Notes under the pieces: model-generated
What the model was told of the DNA's origin: nothing
The model's database searches: none
What the model saw: the letters and a program-made list of their open reading frames with translations, nothing else
Position numbers and translations under genes: made by a program
From: Neelides folsomi
Taxonomy: Eukaryota; Arthropoda; Collembola; Neelipleona; Neelidae
Direction of reading: 5' to 3'
Assembly: GCA_034687125.1 (NCBI GenBank)
Contig: JAQGBZ010000117.1
Coordinates: 1-64,000, forward strand
Length of the DNA stretch: 64,000 nucleotides
Shown: piece after piece, positions 52,791 to 64,000 of the stretch
Numbering within the stretch: the stretch's first letter is position 1
Layout: each line of letters starts with the position of its first letter

Positions 52791-55700
52791 ATATATTTCC
52801 TTGGAACATTTACATATAATTCCCAATGGCGGTAATTCACTCACTTTCACTACTGAATTCTCATCAAATTAAGGATCTTAAAATTCAAATGATATGATCA
52901 GCTCAAATCACCTTTTTACATTTATGATCATTCTTATGTAAACTTTTCTCTTTATGAGAAGGAATGTAATAATAATATTATTGTCCTTATTCATCTTCAA
53001 ATCCTTGTGAATAAAAAATTACTATTCTACGCAATATTCCTATTGTGCGAGTATAAATTCTCAAATTGCATATGAATTCCGCTCGTATGTATTTCGACCA
53101 TGAAGAGTCGATTTGTTATAATTTCAGCATCGTGTCATTTTTTTTAATTTCAATTGTTGCTTCATATTTACGCACGTTAATAAAAATACTCCTCTTTATT
53201 TTTCATCTTCCCTTCTTACTTTTATATTTCCGCACTAGTTGATGCAGGTAATAAAAAAACATTTTGTGAATGGTGCGAAACAATAAAAGATATGGCTTAA
53301 AGCCCATATTTAGTATACGGACAGTCGTTTTTCCTTTGACGAGCGGAATCAAAATAATAATGAGTACATATAAGCATACAAGTGAGAATGTTTAACAAGT
53401 GCAAATAAGGGGAATTAGAATGTTGCAAATTACTTAGAGGAATTGACTCCAATGCCTCAATAGGCAAATGAAGACGAGGTGTGTGGCGGCTGGACAATAA
53501 TAAATTCCACATTGAGCAACCGAGCGAATTGATGCGTGAAGGAGACGATGGGAAATTGTTCAGAATTGCGTTTGTATCCAACTCGCCGAGAATTGAAGTG
53601 GCAAATGAAGTTGGGAAGGGTTGAGTGGTATAGGTCGCGGAGACTTCGCCACAGAACTCAGAGACGTGGGCAAATTCTCAATCAAGCGTTTCTTACATTT
53701 AGTAAGTAGTTTCCAATTCACCTTTGTCTTAAAGGGCGGCGGCTCTTCAAAAGAAATCCGACCTCAAGTGAGAGGAACACCAGCACTTTGGGAATGGGAA
53801 CTTGAAGCCATTACTTACCTTATACAATTTTTCCATTTCCTATAACTTACACTCAATTGAAATAGACCAGTGGGACGATTAGCTCAATACACCCAATCAC
53901 CCAATGCGCAATGTGCGTATACATTATTTATTCCCTCTAGCTAATATATGTATTCGTATATGTCTAAAGGATCATACTTCACACCATTCTATTTGTTAAT
54001 AGTTCCTACAAAATATCATTTAAAACAAAAGAGGTTGGTGTTGAAGACTTACTTAATAAAATATGAATTCCTAATGGACTTTTATTATCTCATGTTTCTT
54101 TTTCTAGTAAATCGCAAAAATAATAAGGAAGGAATTTTAAAGTCAATGATGCATATTTGATCATTTGAGTCTTTGAACGAATCGTAAATCAAGTTTTGGA
54201 ATGACCAATTCAACACTTTCATGACTTGACTATGTTTAGGGAAAAGCATTGAAGTTCACTGCTCCTTCCTGTCCCATTGTCAAGTCGATGAAATTAATTA
54301 AAAGTGGCCAGGAACATCTTCATTGCAGCTGTTGCATCAAGAAGTCATCTTCAATGAAGAGATCATACATTTTAATGTTCTATCTCCGCTGCAACCTCTA
54401 CGAACAGCAACAGAAGCCAAAAGCTTTCTTGTACAATAAATAAAAATGATGTTAGGAAAAGTTATAATTCTGTTCATTGTTGCACAAACCGTTGTCAACA
54501 CAGTCCGACACATCATGTGCATATTATTACATCCTTGTGCCATTCATTCGCCTCAACGTAAATTAAGACACATTGGAGCTGAGGGAGAAGATGGAAGGAA
54601 AGTAAATTGCTGGTGGATGTAATCTGCAGCATATTTTTAATAGAATAATAAAATACGATAATAACAAGTTTCAATATACTACCACTTGAAAATGAAGATG
54701 TCCTTATTACCTGTCTGCATATCATATATGCGGAATTTACATATAAAATTAGAAATCCATAAATATAATGTTCATTTTACTTACATGTGTAATATGATGA
54801 AAATGATCTTATCGCTTTTGTACGAATGAGAGTTTTTATTACATAAAAAACCGTAGAATCTAGTAAATTTTGATGCAAAGAATTCTAACGACTACAATTC
54901 AATTCTACATTCAAATTCGCCAATTTAACTTCTTTTCAAAGGATGCGGAGTTGTGCAAGTAAAAATAATTTATAATGTCGAGGAGCAATTTTACGAGATT
55001 ATTTATAAAGTAATGGGTAGGAATGTTTGGAAGCGTATCAGAAGGTGAATTGAAATGTATAAGAAATACAATGATTGTAATGTGTTTATGTACGGTAAGT
55101 ATTTATTATAGGTATGAATAAATGAATTTCATCTCGTGTTTGTATGTAAGAACCTCCACTTACCCCACCGTGTCAAGAACGACACTTTTTGACGAAAGAG
55201 GCGACCGAGGTGAGTCGGGGGGAGAAAAATGGGTTTTCTCAACAACCGAAACTTGACGTAAATTAGGAGTCGAATGAGGGAGTCGGCAAATTGACTCCGA
55301 CCGCCTTCCCTTCTACAAGTCGCCAAAGAAAGTCCATTGTTGAGAAAAGAAGTCAAGTAAATATTTGCCTTTAGCCGATGACGATTACAACACGAGTTTG
55401 CAATAATAAAGGCCGGATCCCTCGCTAAGCCAAATGAGATGAGAGGGATGAAGGAGAAGTGTAAACCAAATGGGATCAAGATAGTCATTCATATTCATAT
55501 CACAGGTTGAATTGTAAATAAGTTCTTGTAGTACAAATTCACGTTCACTCTCCAAGAACTATGAAAAGGATAAAATATACGAGGTTCATTTTACCCAAAA
55601 AGGAATTCTCCTCCTTTCAAATTGGTCAAATAAATAATTTCTCACTCCACAATTCACTTTAATCTGAGAATATTCAACGAACATTAACTAATTTTTAGAA

Positions 55701-56887
55701 CTTATTTGATTTAATCTTTTTGAAAGATGGAAGCTATAAATTATCTTTGTTTTAATTTTAATTTTAATTAATATTAAAATAAATGATTGGACATAATCAA
55801 TAAAATTATAATTTAAATGATCATTATGTATACTCAATCATTGTATTTATTTGTATAAAGGCACATTTCGTTACAATTTACAAAATCCACACCCAAATTG
55901 ACTAAAAGAGAAGATTTTCCTTGGATTTAATATTTAAAACGGAAATTCAGTCAGTGGGTCATTGGAATTGAATGATTTGGCTGTGAATTTGTGAAGTAGA
56001 AGGATATGTGGATAAATCTGTGCTGACCATTTCCATTCAATTGCATCTAATCTCTAAATCTCCTCAATCGTCTCTGGTTCCATTAGGATGAGCAATGGGC
56101 TTTTTGGTCATGTTGGTTTTAAACTACAAGGTCTCATCTCGTTTCAATTTGCCCAGCCTCAATCTTTCAACTTTTTCTATTATTTCGGAGCAAGGTATTC
56201 ACTTTTATGGTCATTTACTAACATTCAAGTAATACTACTTATAAAGTAGCTTAATACTACATACTTTCTTTGTATATAGTTAATGTAGATAGTTCGAATA
56301 TAAGACTTTTAAGAAATAAATAGAATGTGTGTAAAGTAGGCGTAAAACTTAGGGTATAAAATATTTTTTAAAATACACACAATAGGGTTAATAATTTCTC
56401 ATTTATGAGCATTTTGAAATTTATCAATGATTTAAAAATGAATGTATTTATCTGTATTTGTAATTTAAGTGGAATGTAGGTAAAGTAAAAACAGCCTCCG
56501 ACGTCCCCGTTGTTTCTTCTTGAAATCCCCTTGAACTCCTCCACCACCGTTTGGCGTTGAGGGGATATGTGAAGAAAATGCAATGCTTGAGGCTGGGGTG
56601 GGTCGAGCTGGGAACGAAGAACTTCAGCAAACCGCTCTACCTTCAGTGGCTGAGTTGTTCTCGAGGAAGTTGGAACTCCTGCCGTTCACCGCTATTCTTT
56701 CCCATCACGACTTGTGTATTTGGACCTCATTACTCCTTTCCCTCTCATAGAACAATTTGGGCCATGGGAGACGAAACGTCCCCTGAGAAGTAAGAAATTA
56801 TCAGAGATTGATTAGGAAGAACATTACAAGTGGAATTGGACTGGTTAAAAAACGAGAAAACCCGGGACGTAAATCAAAATAGTCACC

Positions 56888-57147
56888 ATGGGTGTTGTGA
56901 GAGGTGTCTGTCTTTGCTTATTTGCAATTCTCTCTGCCCAAAGTGCCGTGCTGTGTTTGGACTTCTGGAGAGATGGAGGGAATAACGTGACAGGTGGACA
57001 AAATTCAACTTCGGTCGTGAGGTCGAGGATGGAAATTTCTTCCTCTACCGCGACGACCCCCCTTACATCAACATCAAATTCCCAGTCACATTCATCGTCT
57101 TCTTCTTCAAGAAGGGATGATAAAATTGCTGGACAATCGAGAAACAA
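56888..57147 (+). CDS. Probable first coding exon of a secreted or membrane protein (partial)
   Basis: The start codon has an ideal context (GTCACCATGG). The product opens with a classic signal peptide: MGVVR, then a hydrophobic core GVCLCLFAILSAQSAVLC, with cleavage likely near residues 20-23. Then come LDFWRDGGN, two N-glycosylation sequons (NVT at residue 33, NST at 39), and a long Ser/Thr-rich stretch (residues 50-74) typical of an O-glycosylated spacer. The exon ends at a strong donor, CAA|GTAAGAA (GT at 57148), after 86 codons plus 2 nt. Unspliced, it stops a codon later. No family is recognisable from this exon alone; the rest of the gene would lie beyond 64000. Confidence 0.5.
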
Positions 57148-60100
57148 GTAAGAATTTTTACATGTAATTGTCTGCTTTCTGCTTTAATTTAAAGGTAGAG
57201 AAATTATAAAATCTATGATTGAATAAATTAAAGAAGGAAGCCTTCTCGGTTCTTTTATAATATAAGACAATTTTTTCATGTTTTTGATATTTAATTAAAA
57301 ATAATAAGGCTTATTGGTTTACATTAGGAAATATTCATTACACAAATATTTTAGTCTATGATACATTTTAAAATATTTAATTTAATGCGATTCATAAAAT
57401 CATAAAACAATTGTTCATGTCTATAACTTTATCATTACAATGACATGTAGAACTTTAATTAATTGAAGAGTAAAATTCAATCATGGGCCAAAGGAATCAT
57501 GTTGAAACATTCGATTCATTACAACAACCATTTAATAATAAATGTGTAGAATTCACGTGAGCAAGAGAGAAGCTTCATAAGCTGAAGATTATACAGAGTG
57601 TTGTTAACTGCACTAGGATAGTTATAATATCTATGAGTGCGAAAGTGCATAATGTTGATAGAGTGCATAAGAGACGGTTAGTTAGCTGGGTATGTATAAT
57701 TGAGATCTTAATTTCTCCTTATCAATTGATACTTGAGATTACAACGTATCTTTTTTCCTCCATTTGAGAGTTTGTTGTATTGAAGAGATTTCACCATTCT
57801 TTTCATTCCTTCTCCAACACGTTGTTTCTTAAATCACTTCGTATTCGGAAGTAGCCAAACCGGAAACGAGGAACTCTCCCACCACCTCCAACAAGGATTT
57901 GAGTGAGAATTGAAAAAGCGGTGATCGTGGAATTCTCAGCCTTCTCTCTTCTTCACCTTTTGCCGACTCTCCGATCCAACCAACGGCAATGAAATTCTAT
58001 TCAATAACAAAGCATTAAATCCTCATGTGTTAAATTCTTGTTTACAAACATTTCGTCATTTTTAGTTCCGGTTAGAATTTTTCCGGAAATTAAAAATATA
58101 AAATATATGTAAAATTAAGAATATTAGTATTCTATCTATGAGAAATTCTATCAGTAGATTTAGAAGGAGGAATTTCTTTAGGATTTAGGATGAACGTTTT
58201 TTCAATATATTTATTATTGTTGCATGATGAATATGTGGATTTAGAGTCTTTACAGATGATCTGATCCTAATGGGGATGTTGCGGGTGGATGAATAAGATC
58301 GTGCGGAGTGAGAGCGCGGGTGATCGGTATCAAAGGGAAGTTTAAATGGATGAGATCCCATTCAAATGACTCAAATGAGGCTCATTAAAAAGCAATCGAA
58401 AATGAAAACTCATTCCTTTTGTCCTGGCCGTACCCAATGAAAACGAGAAGAGACAAATGGAAGTATTTTCATACATAAATCATCTCACAAATGGAAAATG
58501 AACACACAAGAGATATTACGAATGCCGCTTGGAAAGGTTGTAAAGATGATTGTAATTATCTTGTGAAGAAGCCAAATCAGTTTCGCAAAAATACTTTTCT
58601 TTTCATTGCCCAAACTATTCTAGCCCATTTTTGTGCAAAATTAAGAGCAAGATCCCAATATCCGATCATGAGTTTCCAATAAAGTATTTGTTGAAAAAAT
58701 CACAAAAACAAAAACAACTTTATACCTAATTTGTAGAAGATGAAATTTTGAACAATAAATAAGTAACCACAAAAGTTCTTGGACTTTTAGTTGATCTTGA
58801 AAAAAGAAAATTGATAATTTATTGTTTTTTACGGATGACAAACAAAGATTTCAATTTCATCCTTTGTTATAATAAAAATGATTTAGAGGAACTAAAGGAA
58901 GAAGGTGAGCTGAGGCAGGAAAAATGACACGAATACCCTTTGAATTGAAGCGAATAGTTCAGCCTTAATAATCCCCAATGGTCGTTGGGAATTGAAGTCC
59001 TTTTAATCTCCTTTATATTATTTATCAAATCTTTTTTATTAAAGTCATCTTAAAAGTGATTGATGTATTTGGCTCCGACGTCGTGCTTCATTCCCCTTCT
59101 TTTTAATGAGCGAGGGTGAAAAGGAAAACTTCACGATTCGGTCGAGATGAAAACAATTCTCCTTTGATTCTTCTTCTGTCCCAAATCCCCATTTTCACCG
59201 ATCTACTCAAATAGTGAACAAATAGGTGAAAAGCACAATGTCCACAGGTGGAATTCCTCGTCCTTTGATTTCCTTTTCTTCTTCCTCTTGACATTGGACG
59301 GGAGAGTGTTGATGTCGAATTCATGATGCGTAGAGGATAAGAGGAAGCTCAAGGTCTTTACAAATTGGACCCAAATGCGTTAAAGAAGAAGAACCACGCC
59401 AATACTATAAGACTTTTTGGCCCATTACACTCACGTCTTCCCTCTTAAATATCCTCAACTTTCAATTATACTCATACGTGTACGCTCAATTTATAAATTC
59501 CATGACCTTTTCAATCTCTCATTTCTCTCAATTTTGAAGTCACACAGGTGGTTGGAATTATTACCTTTATCTTTATCAATGCTACGGATTTATTTATTAT
59601 TGTATTTATTATTTATGCTCTGTGGAATTTTTGATACTTTTATTTATTGGTCCAATTATGATTCGTATTTGATTATCATCTCATTTTTATGACAGGTTTT
59701 TTCCCTCTGAATCATAGGGAAACTTTTTGTTTTTAACTTCTAACAAGGGAACTTGAAGAACGAGAAAGAAGTTGAAAACGAGAGTGGTTGATAAAGTATT
59801 GAGAGATCTAAATGAGGATTTCCTATCATATAAGATGTATAATGTTGATGTTCTCGATATATTGTCTCAGCCCAATCTTTAAGAGCTTAGAACAAAAGGA
59901 ATATGATCTTGTTAGAAGTTATAGGTATACTTGCACTTTTAATAAGGATAAACCAATTTAATACAACTATCGTATTGGTTGGTCATCCGCAACGAGAAAT
60001 TTTATTTCTTAATTTGAATCTAATAACAAGTTCAATTTCCCCAATGTCCAAAATGCGAAGCGGCTCACTTTAGAAGAAATGGCCAAGCCCTCGTGGAATC

Positions 60101-63100
60101 CAATTTATGGTAGCAGTGGGAATTCTATAAGAGTAGATCCGAAAAGGTGTAATAATGTGATAAATTATATTCGATCAAATTATTCACACAAACTCGTCCT
60201 TCTCTGTATCATTGAGAAGCCAGTTCTTGGGCATTGAAATATTAGTGCATGAATAAGTGCATCTTGTATTTTTAAGTGTCCATTAACTCGTAATAAGGGT
60301 CAAATGCAAAATTGCCAAAATTTTAATTAACATGGTTTTGAATTAAGATTTAGAGCAAATTTTATCCGAACTGTTAAACTTATTAAGAGTTCATTAAAGA
60401 CTTTAAAGATTATTAAACCATTATAAAAGTTCAAAATGCCCATTAAATGTATAAGGATTACAATAATAGATTATTAAGGTCGGAAACATCATAAAAAAAC
60501 TTGCTACCATTACATGTAATGCAACCTCCAATTAAAATTATTTAAAGAATGAGCGAGAACCAGTGTTGGGAAGAACTGTTAAAGGATAGTATTACTTTTG
60601 TTTAATTGTGTGGATTTGGATGAGCTGCGTCACTCGTGCAATTAAATGAACGAAAAAACCACAGAACTTAAGAGCGAGCCAGCATTTATTAGATTAGTAA
60701 ATTGACCGTTCTGGGAGAGGGCATTTGTAGATAAATAGAATTTAGATTTTATTGCAAATGCACCCCGTCCATTCACCCTTGTGATTCTCTCCTTGTGTGG
60801 CGAGAGAAGAATTGGCAAATATTTGCAAGGATGAGTGCAGAGATCTTCTCAGAGCTTTCGCACTTTGACATGGGTAATTAATCCCCATTAAATGATGAAG
60901 AGGCATTAGAAGAAATTTTGCCAGAGTCAAGAGCAATCTGCCCACGTGAATTTGATAATGAGCATTGCATAAATTACCATATGAGACTTGGTGGAAAAGT
61001 GAAGAGGTGAGGAAAGTGAATGCAATAATTTATTATTATGCGACCCACCGCACCATCGTTGTCTGAGAACACTGAGAAGAGGCGACGAGACAAAGCGTCA
61101 CCCTCAAACAGCCGACTCGTGAGTCAAATGTCCAAAAATTTCTCTCACTTTTCCACAATAAACGCATAAACATGACTGAGGCTGTTCGTAAACAGGAGAA
61201 TTTCTCTTAATAAAATACAAGATTTTGGGAGATAGTCAACGTGGATAATTTATAAAAATGTTTAATTTAATTTACAATACCACGAGAACTGCCAGAGTGA
61301 AAAACCATGATGGAATTCACCGTCGCAAAAGTCACCTTGCCACTTTTTGATTATTAAATTGTGTACATTTAAAAGTTTTTAATTTGATAAACTCATGAAC
61401 TTCAAGCGTGTTTTTTGAGTCAATAAAATAAAAGGCCAATTTACTTCTTTATAATACTTACGATTAAATGGTTTGCATGCGGGCCGTTGATGAGGGTGAA
61501 GTATTGAGAAAAAGACACCTTGAAAAAATATGTAAAGAGGAGAGTAATTATCATAAATAATAAGCGATGATTATTGGGCCTCTGAATCTGTCATGTTCCT
61601 CGCCTCTTGTACCATTCCCAAATTTCTTAATAAGCTCCCTTTACTCTTTGACTCGAATTCTCCTCTGGCCCTCCGGCCCCAATTCCACTCACTGTGCAAA
61701 CACAAACAATACGATGAAATTACAAGCAATTACTCTCGTTCGTATGTGACATAACAATTATTCTTCATCGCCATTAAAATCCTTAAAAACATTATGTAAA
61801 TAGAACAACCTAATAAAATATTCACAATTGCTTTTCTTACGTACAATTTAACTAATTTTTTCCACGTATTTAAAAAGTAAAATATTATATATAACGTACC
61901 TGTATTAGTATGCACACAGTAATTTAATATTTTTTAATAAACAGACGTAAAATTGGCATTTTGACAGACAGACAATTGTTCATTATGGTCCGAACAAGTT
62001 TATTGTAGTAAAAAGATTTTCTTATTTCAATTATAATATTGAGAATTCTTTTCCCACCTAAACTTATCAACAATAATATTTTTTTAAAAAGAATTGAATA
62101 AATAGTGAAAAATTATATGTCATTTGAGTATCAATTGAAATGGATTCTAAAAATTTCTAAAATGAACATTCAATTGAATGTCAATATGCCAATTGTAGTA
62201 ATTGCATTGTGGAAATTGGGTGCTCTATTATAAGAATTTACATTGTAAGTATCATAAGCAAAATAAATCTAGCCATAGTATATCCACTATTACCTATTAT
62301 AAATATTATAAGCAGAGTGCGTGCTATGTATTATGCTACTTTATTGATTGATTTTATTTGAGATAAACACGCATCCTTTCCAAATGTTTCTCGATACGTA
62401 GTTGTTATATATGTAACAAGTATATAAAAGGCATATCCATTTAGATCTTCATAAAAGGGATAATGGATTGAAAATTGTTATAAGATGTTTATTTTACTCC
62501 CCTTGTCATAAAGAAAGTTTGTAAAGATGAGGGAGCTGCATTCACTCAATTGCATGCAAACAATGTTAAGTGATCCGAACCCTCCGCCGACTTGTTCCAT
62601 ACAATGCCATTAACTTAAGGATCGGAAGACTGATTTGACAAAAGCTGTCAGAATGGGCAGTGAGAGAAATCTGAAGATACGACTTGGTTGTAAACCCACA
62701 GTAGGTGGAATGATGGGTGATGGGTGAATGGAAGCTTCCTGGGTTGACTTCAACAAGGAATAATATGGAGATCTATTCAATCATAAATTTATTCTCTGCT
62801 CCTTTTACTTTGATTGAAAAGCAATTGTTCCGGAAATTCTCTTTTATTTCCTTTAACTCCTTTAACCGAGATGAGTCTTTTCAATTCATTTATGAATGTT
62901 GAGTAAATGAACTTAATCAGATTTAAGAGCCGCCTAATGAAATTTTTTACGAATTTCAAATTAAATCTTTAGTTCATTTAAAATTATAGAAATGTCTAGA
63001 GATTGGTATTCAAACCTAACATAATTTGCAGTATATAGCAAATAGTAAGTATACCTAATATAAATATAGTATTAATACTGATATAATAAAATAAACAAAT

Positions 63101-64000
63101 CATATACAGATTTTCACTTGAATGGTCGAATGTTGAATCCTTAAATCTTACAATAAGTTAAGGAATAGGGAATAGATATTTATGAATGTAGACGCATATT
63201 TATAGTTAAATTCTACGCTTTTGTTATATCGGACTCACTAGGTCAGTGAAAACATCTGTTGAAAATATTTATGAGAAAAACTGTGTGACCCCAAGAAAAG
63301 GAGAAAAACAGTTTCCAACAATGAACAGAAACCTTCTCAGCCTCTTTTGATTCATGAAGAAAGATTTCTTTTTTATATTACGAATCAAATTAAGTTCTTC
63401 ATTATAAAAAGTTCTTAAGTATGAATCAATGTGTGTTGTTGTTCACATTATTGTTATGTTTTTCTTTTTCAAAAAAAAACGGTTCCTTCACATTCAAAAT
63501 CTCTCGAAACAGGGATGATGATGAATGTTCAACTCCGTGTTGAAAGAGAAATTTTGAATGAAACTCACTAAAATCCTCTTTTCTGCAAAAATAATTAACA
63601 CAGGAGGTATAAATCTTTACATTATTAGGAGTGAAAGCTTCATCATCTTCATCATTCTGTCAATCCTCACAAGTGACATTTATCCTATTGCTGTGAATCA
63701 AACAACTGAAGTTTTTTTCCAAATTACTATCATTATCATGTATGTAAGTATGTATGTACAGGTAGAATCAGAATAAACCTCATGTTACGCTTTATAACTT
63801 TATGAAATGAGGTAGAATCTCATCTCATAAATATGGGTATGATTTTGAAATCTTAGCCTTTAGTATGCGTAGCAGTGGAATACTAGTTAGCGAGGTTATT
63901 AGAGGAATTGAAGATTTAAAGTGGCAAGATGTTGAGATTTGGTATAGAAGGTGATTGGAGAGTGACGGGAGGATGAAAGGGAACATATTGCATTTGAGCT
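57148..64000 (+). other. Putative long first intron of the secreted-protein gene
   Basis: No acceptor-bounded continuation of the 56888 exon was recognised before the right edge. The stretch is AT-rich with only short chance frames on both strands. I see no RNA gene or mobile element. Confidence 0.4.

Larger units (their letters stand above)
36711..56887. other. Gene desert, about 20 kb
   Basis: I found no coding exon, RNA gene or transposon I can support. Features seen are a 32-bp tandem repeat at 39606, degenerate TTAAACCAT repeats at 51667-51746, a stem-loop at 52755-52790, and scattered open frames of 60-120 codons on both strands that mostly look like chance. The segment just before 56888 (from about 56500) is GC-richer and may be the promoter and leader of the downstream gene. 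Confidence 0.6.

Noticed and set aside
55129-55488. 119-codon minus-strand frame
   Set aside because: No recognisable domain, start context or splice partners. It is an isolated frame in the desert.
56551-56793. Upstream gene or N-terminal exon ahead of the 56888 exon
   Set aside because: The frame lacks a signal peptide or homology and ends in its own stop. It is more likely promoter or leader sequence of the 56888 exon.
36711-64000. Intact transposons, LINE reverse transcriptase or virus-derived elements in the desert
   Set aside because: I saw no transposase, reverse transcriptase, capsid or integrase motifs, and no paired terminal repeats in any frame.

Overview
The window is metazoan nuclear DNA, most probably from an arthropod-like invertebrate. 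It is AT-rich, has spliceosomal introns throughout, and its three recognisable proteins are clear animal orthologues. The POLR2H protein reads closest to arthropod versions as I remember them. I cannot place the species. An intact axonemal outer-arm dynein argues for a lineage that still makes motile or sensory cilia or flagellate sperm.
Layout: (1) 179-18252, minus strand: a beta-class outer-arm axonemal dynein heavy chain of the DNAH9/11/17 group. I resolved 44 coding exons. They join without a frame error into 4127 codons, and the last ~330 residues lie beyond the left edge. Introns are mostly 60-200 nt, and exons are as short as 13 nt. (2) 19398-20473, minus strand: NC2-alpha (DRAP1), four coding exons, 205 residues. 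One intron is a textbook U12-type AT-AC intron. (3) 21127-36383, plus strand: RPB8 (POLR2H), 150 residues in four exons spread over 15 kb, with introns of 7.7, 0.37 and 6.7 kb. DRAP1 and POLR2H are head to head with 653 bp between start codons. (4) 36384-56887: about 20 kb with no gene I can support, holding only short repeats, hairpins and scattered open frames. (5) 56888-57147, plus strand: a likely first coding exon of an unknown secreted or membrane protein (signal peptide, two N-glycosylation sequons, Ser/Thr-rich stretch). Its remaining exons would lie past the right edge, so 57148-64000 would be intron.
Together: DRAP1 and POLR2H both belong to the RNA polymerase II machinery (a TBP-binding repressor and a shared polymerase subunit) and probably share a bidirectional promoter. 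The dynein has no functional link to them. The compact dynein contrasts sharply with the inflated POLR2H introns and the desert beyond, which may be regulatory landscape for a gene outside the window. I found no tRNA, rRNA, CRISPR, intact transposon or virus-derived element.
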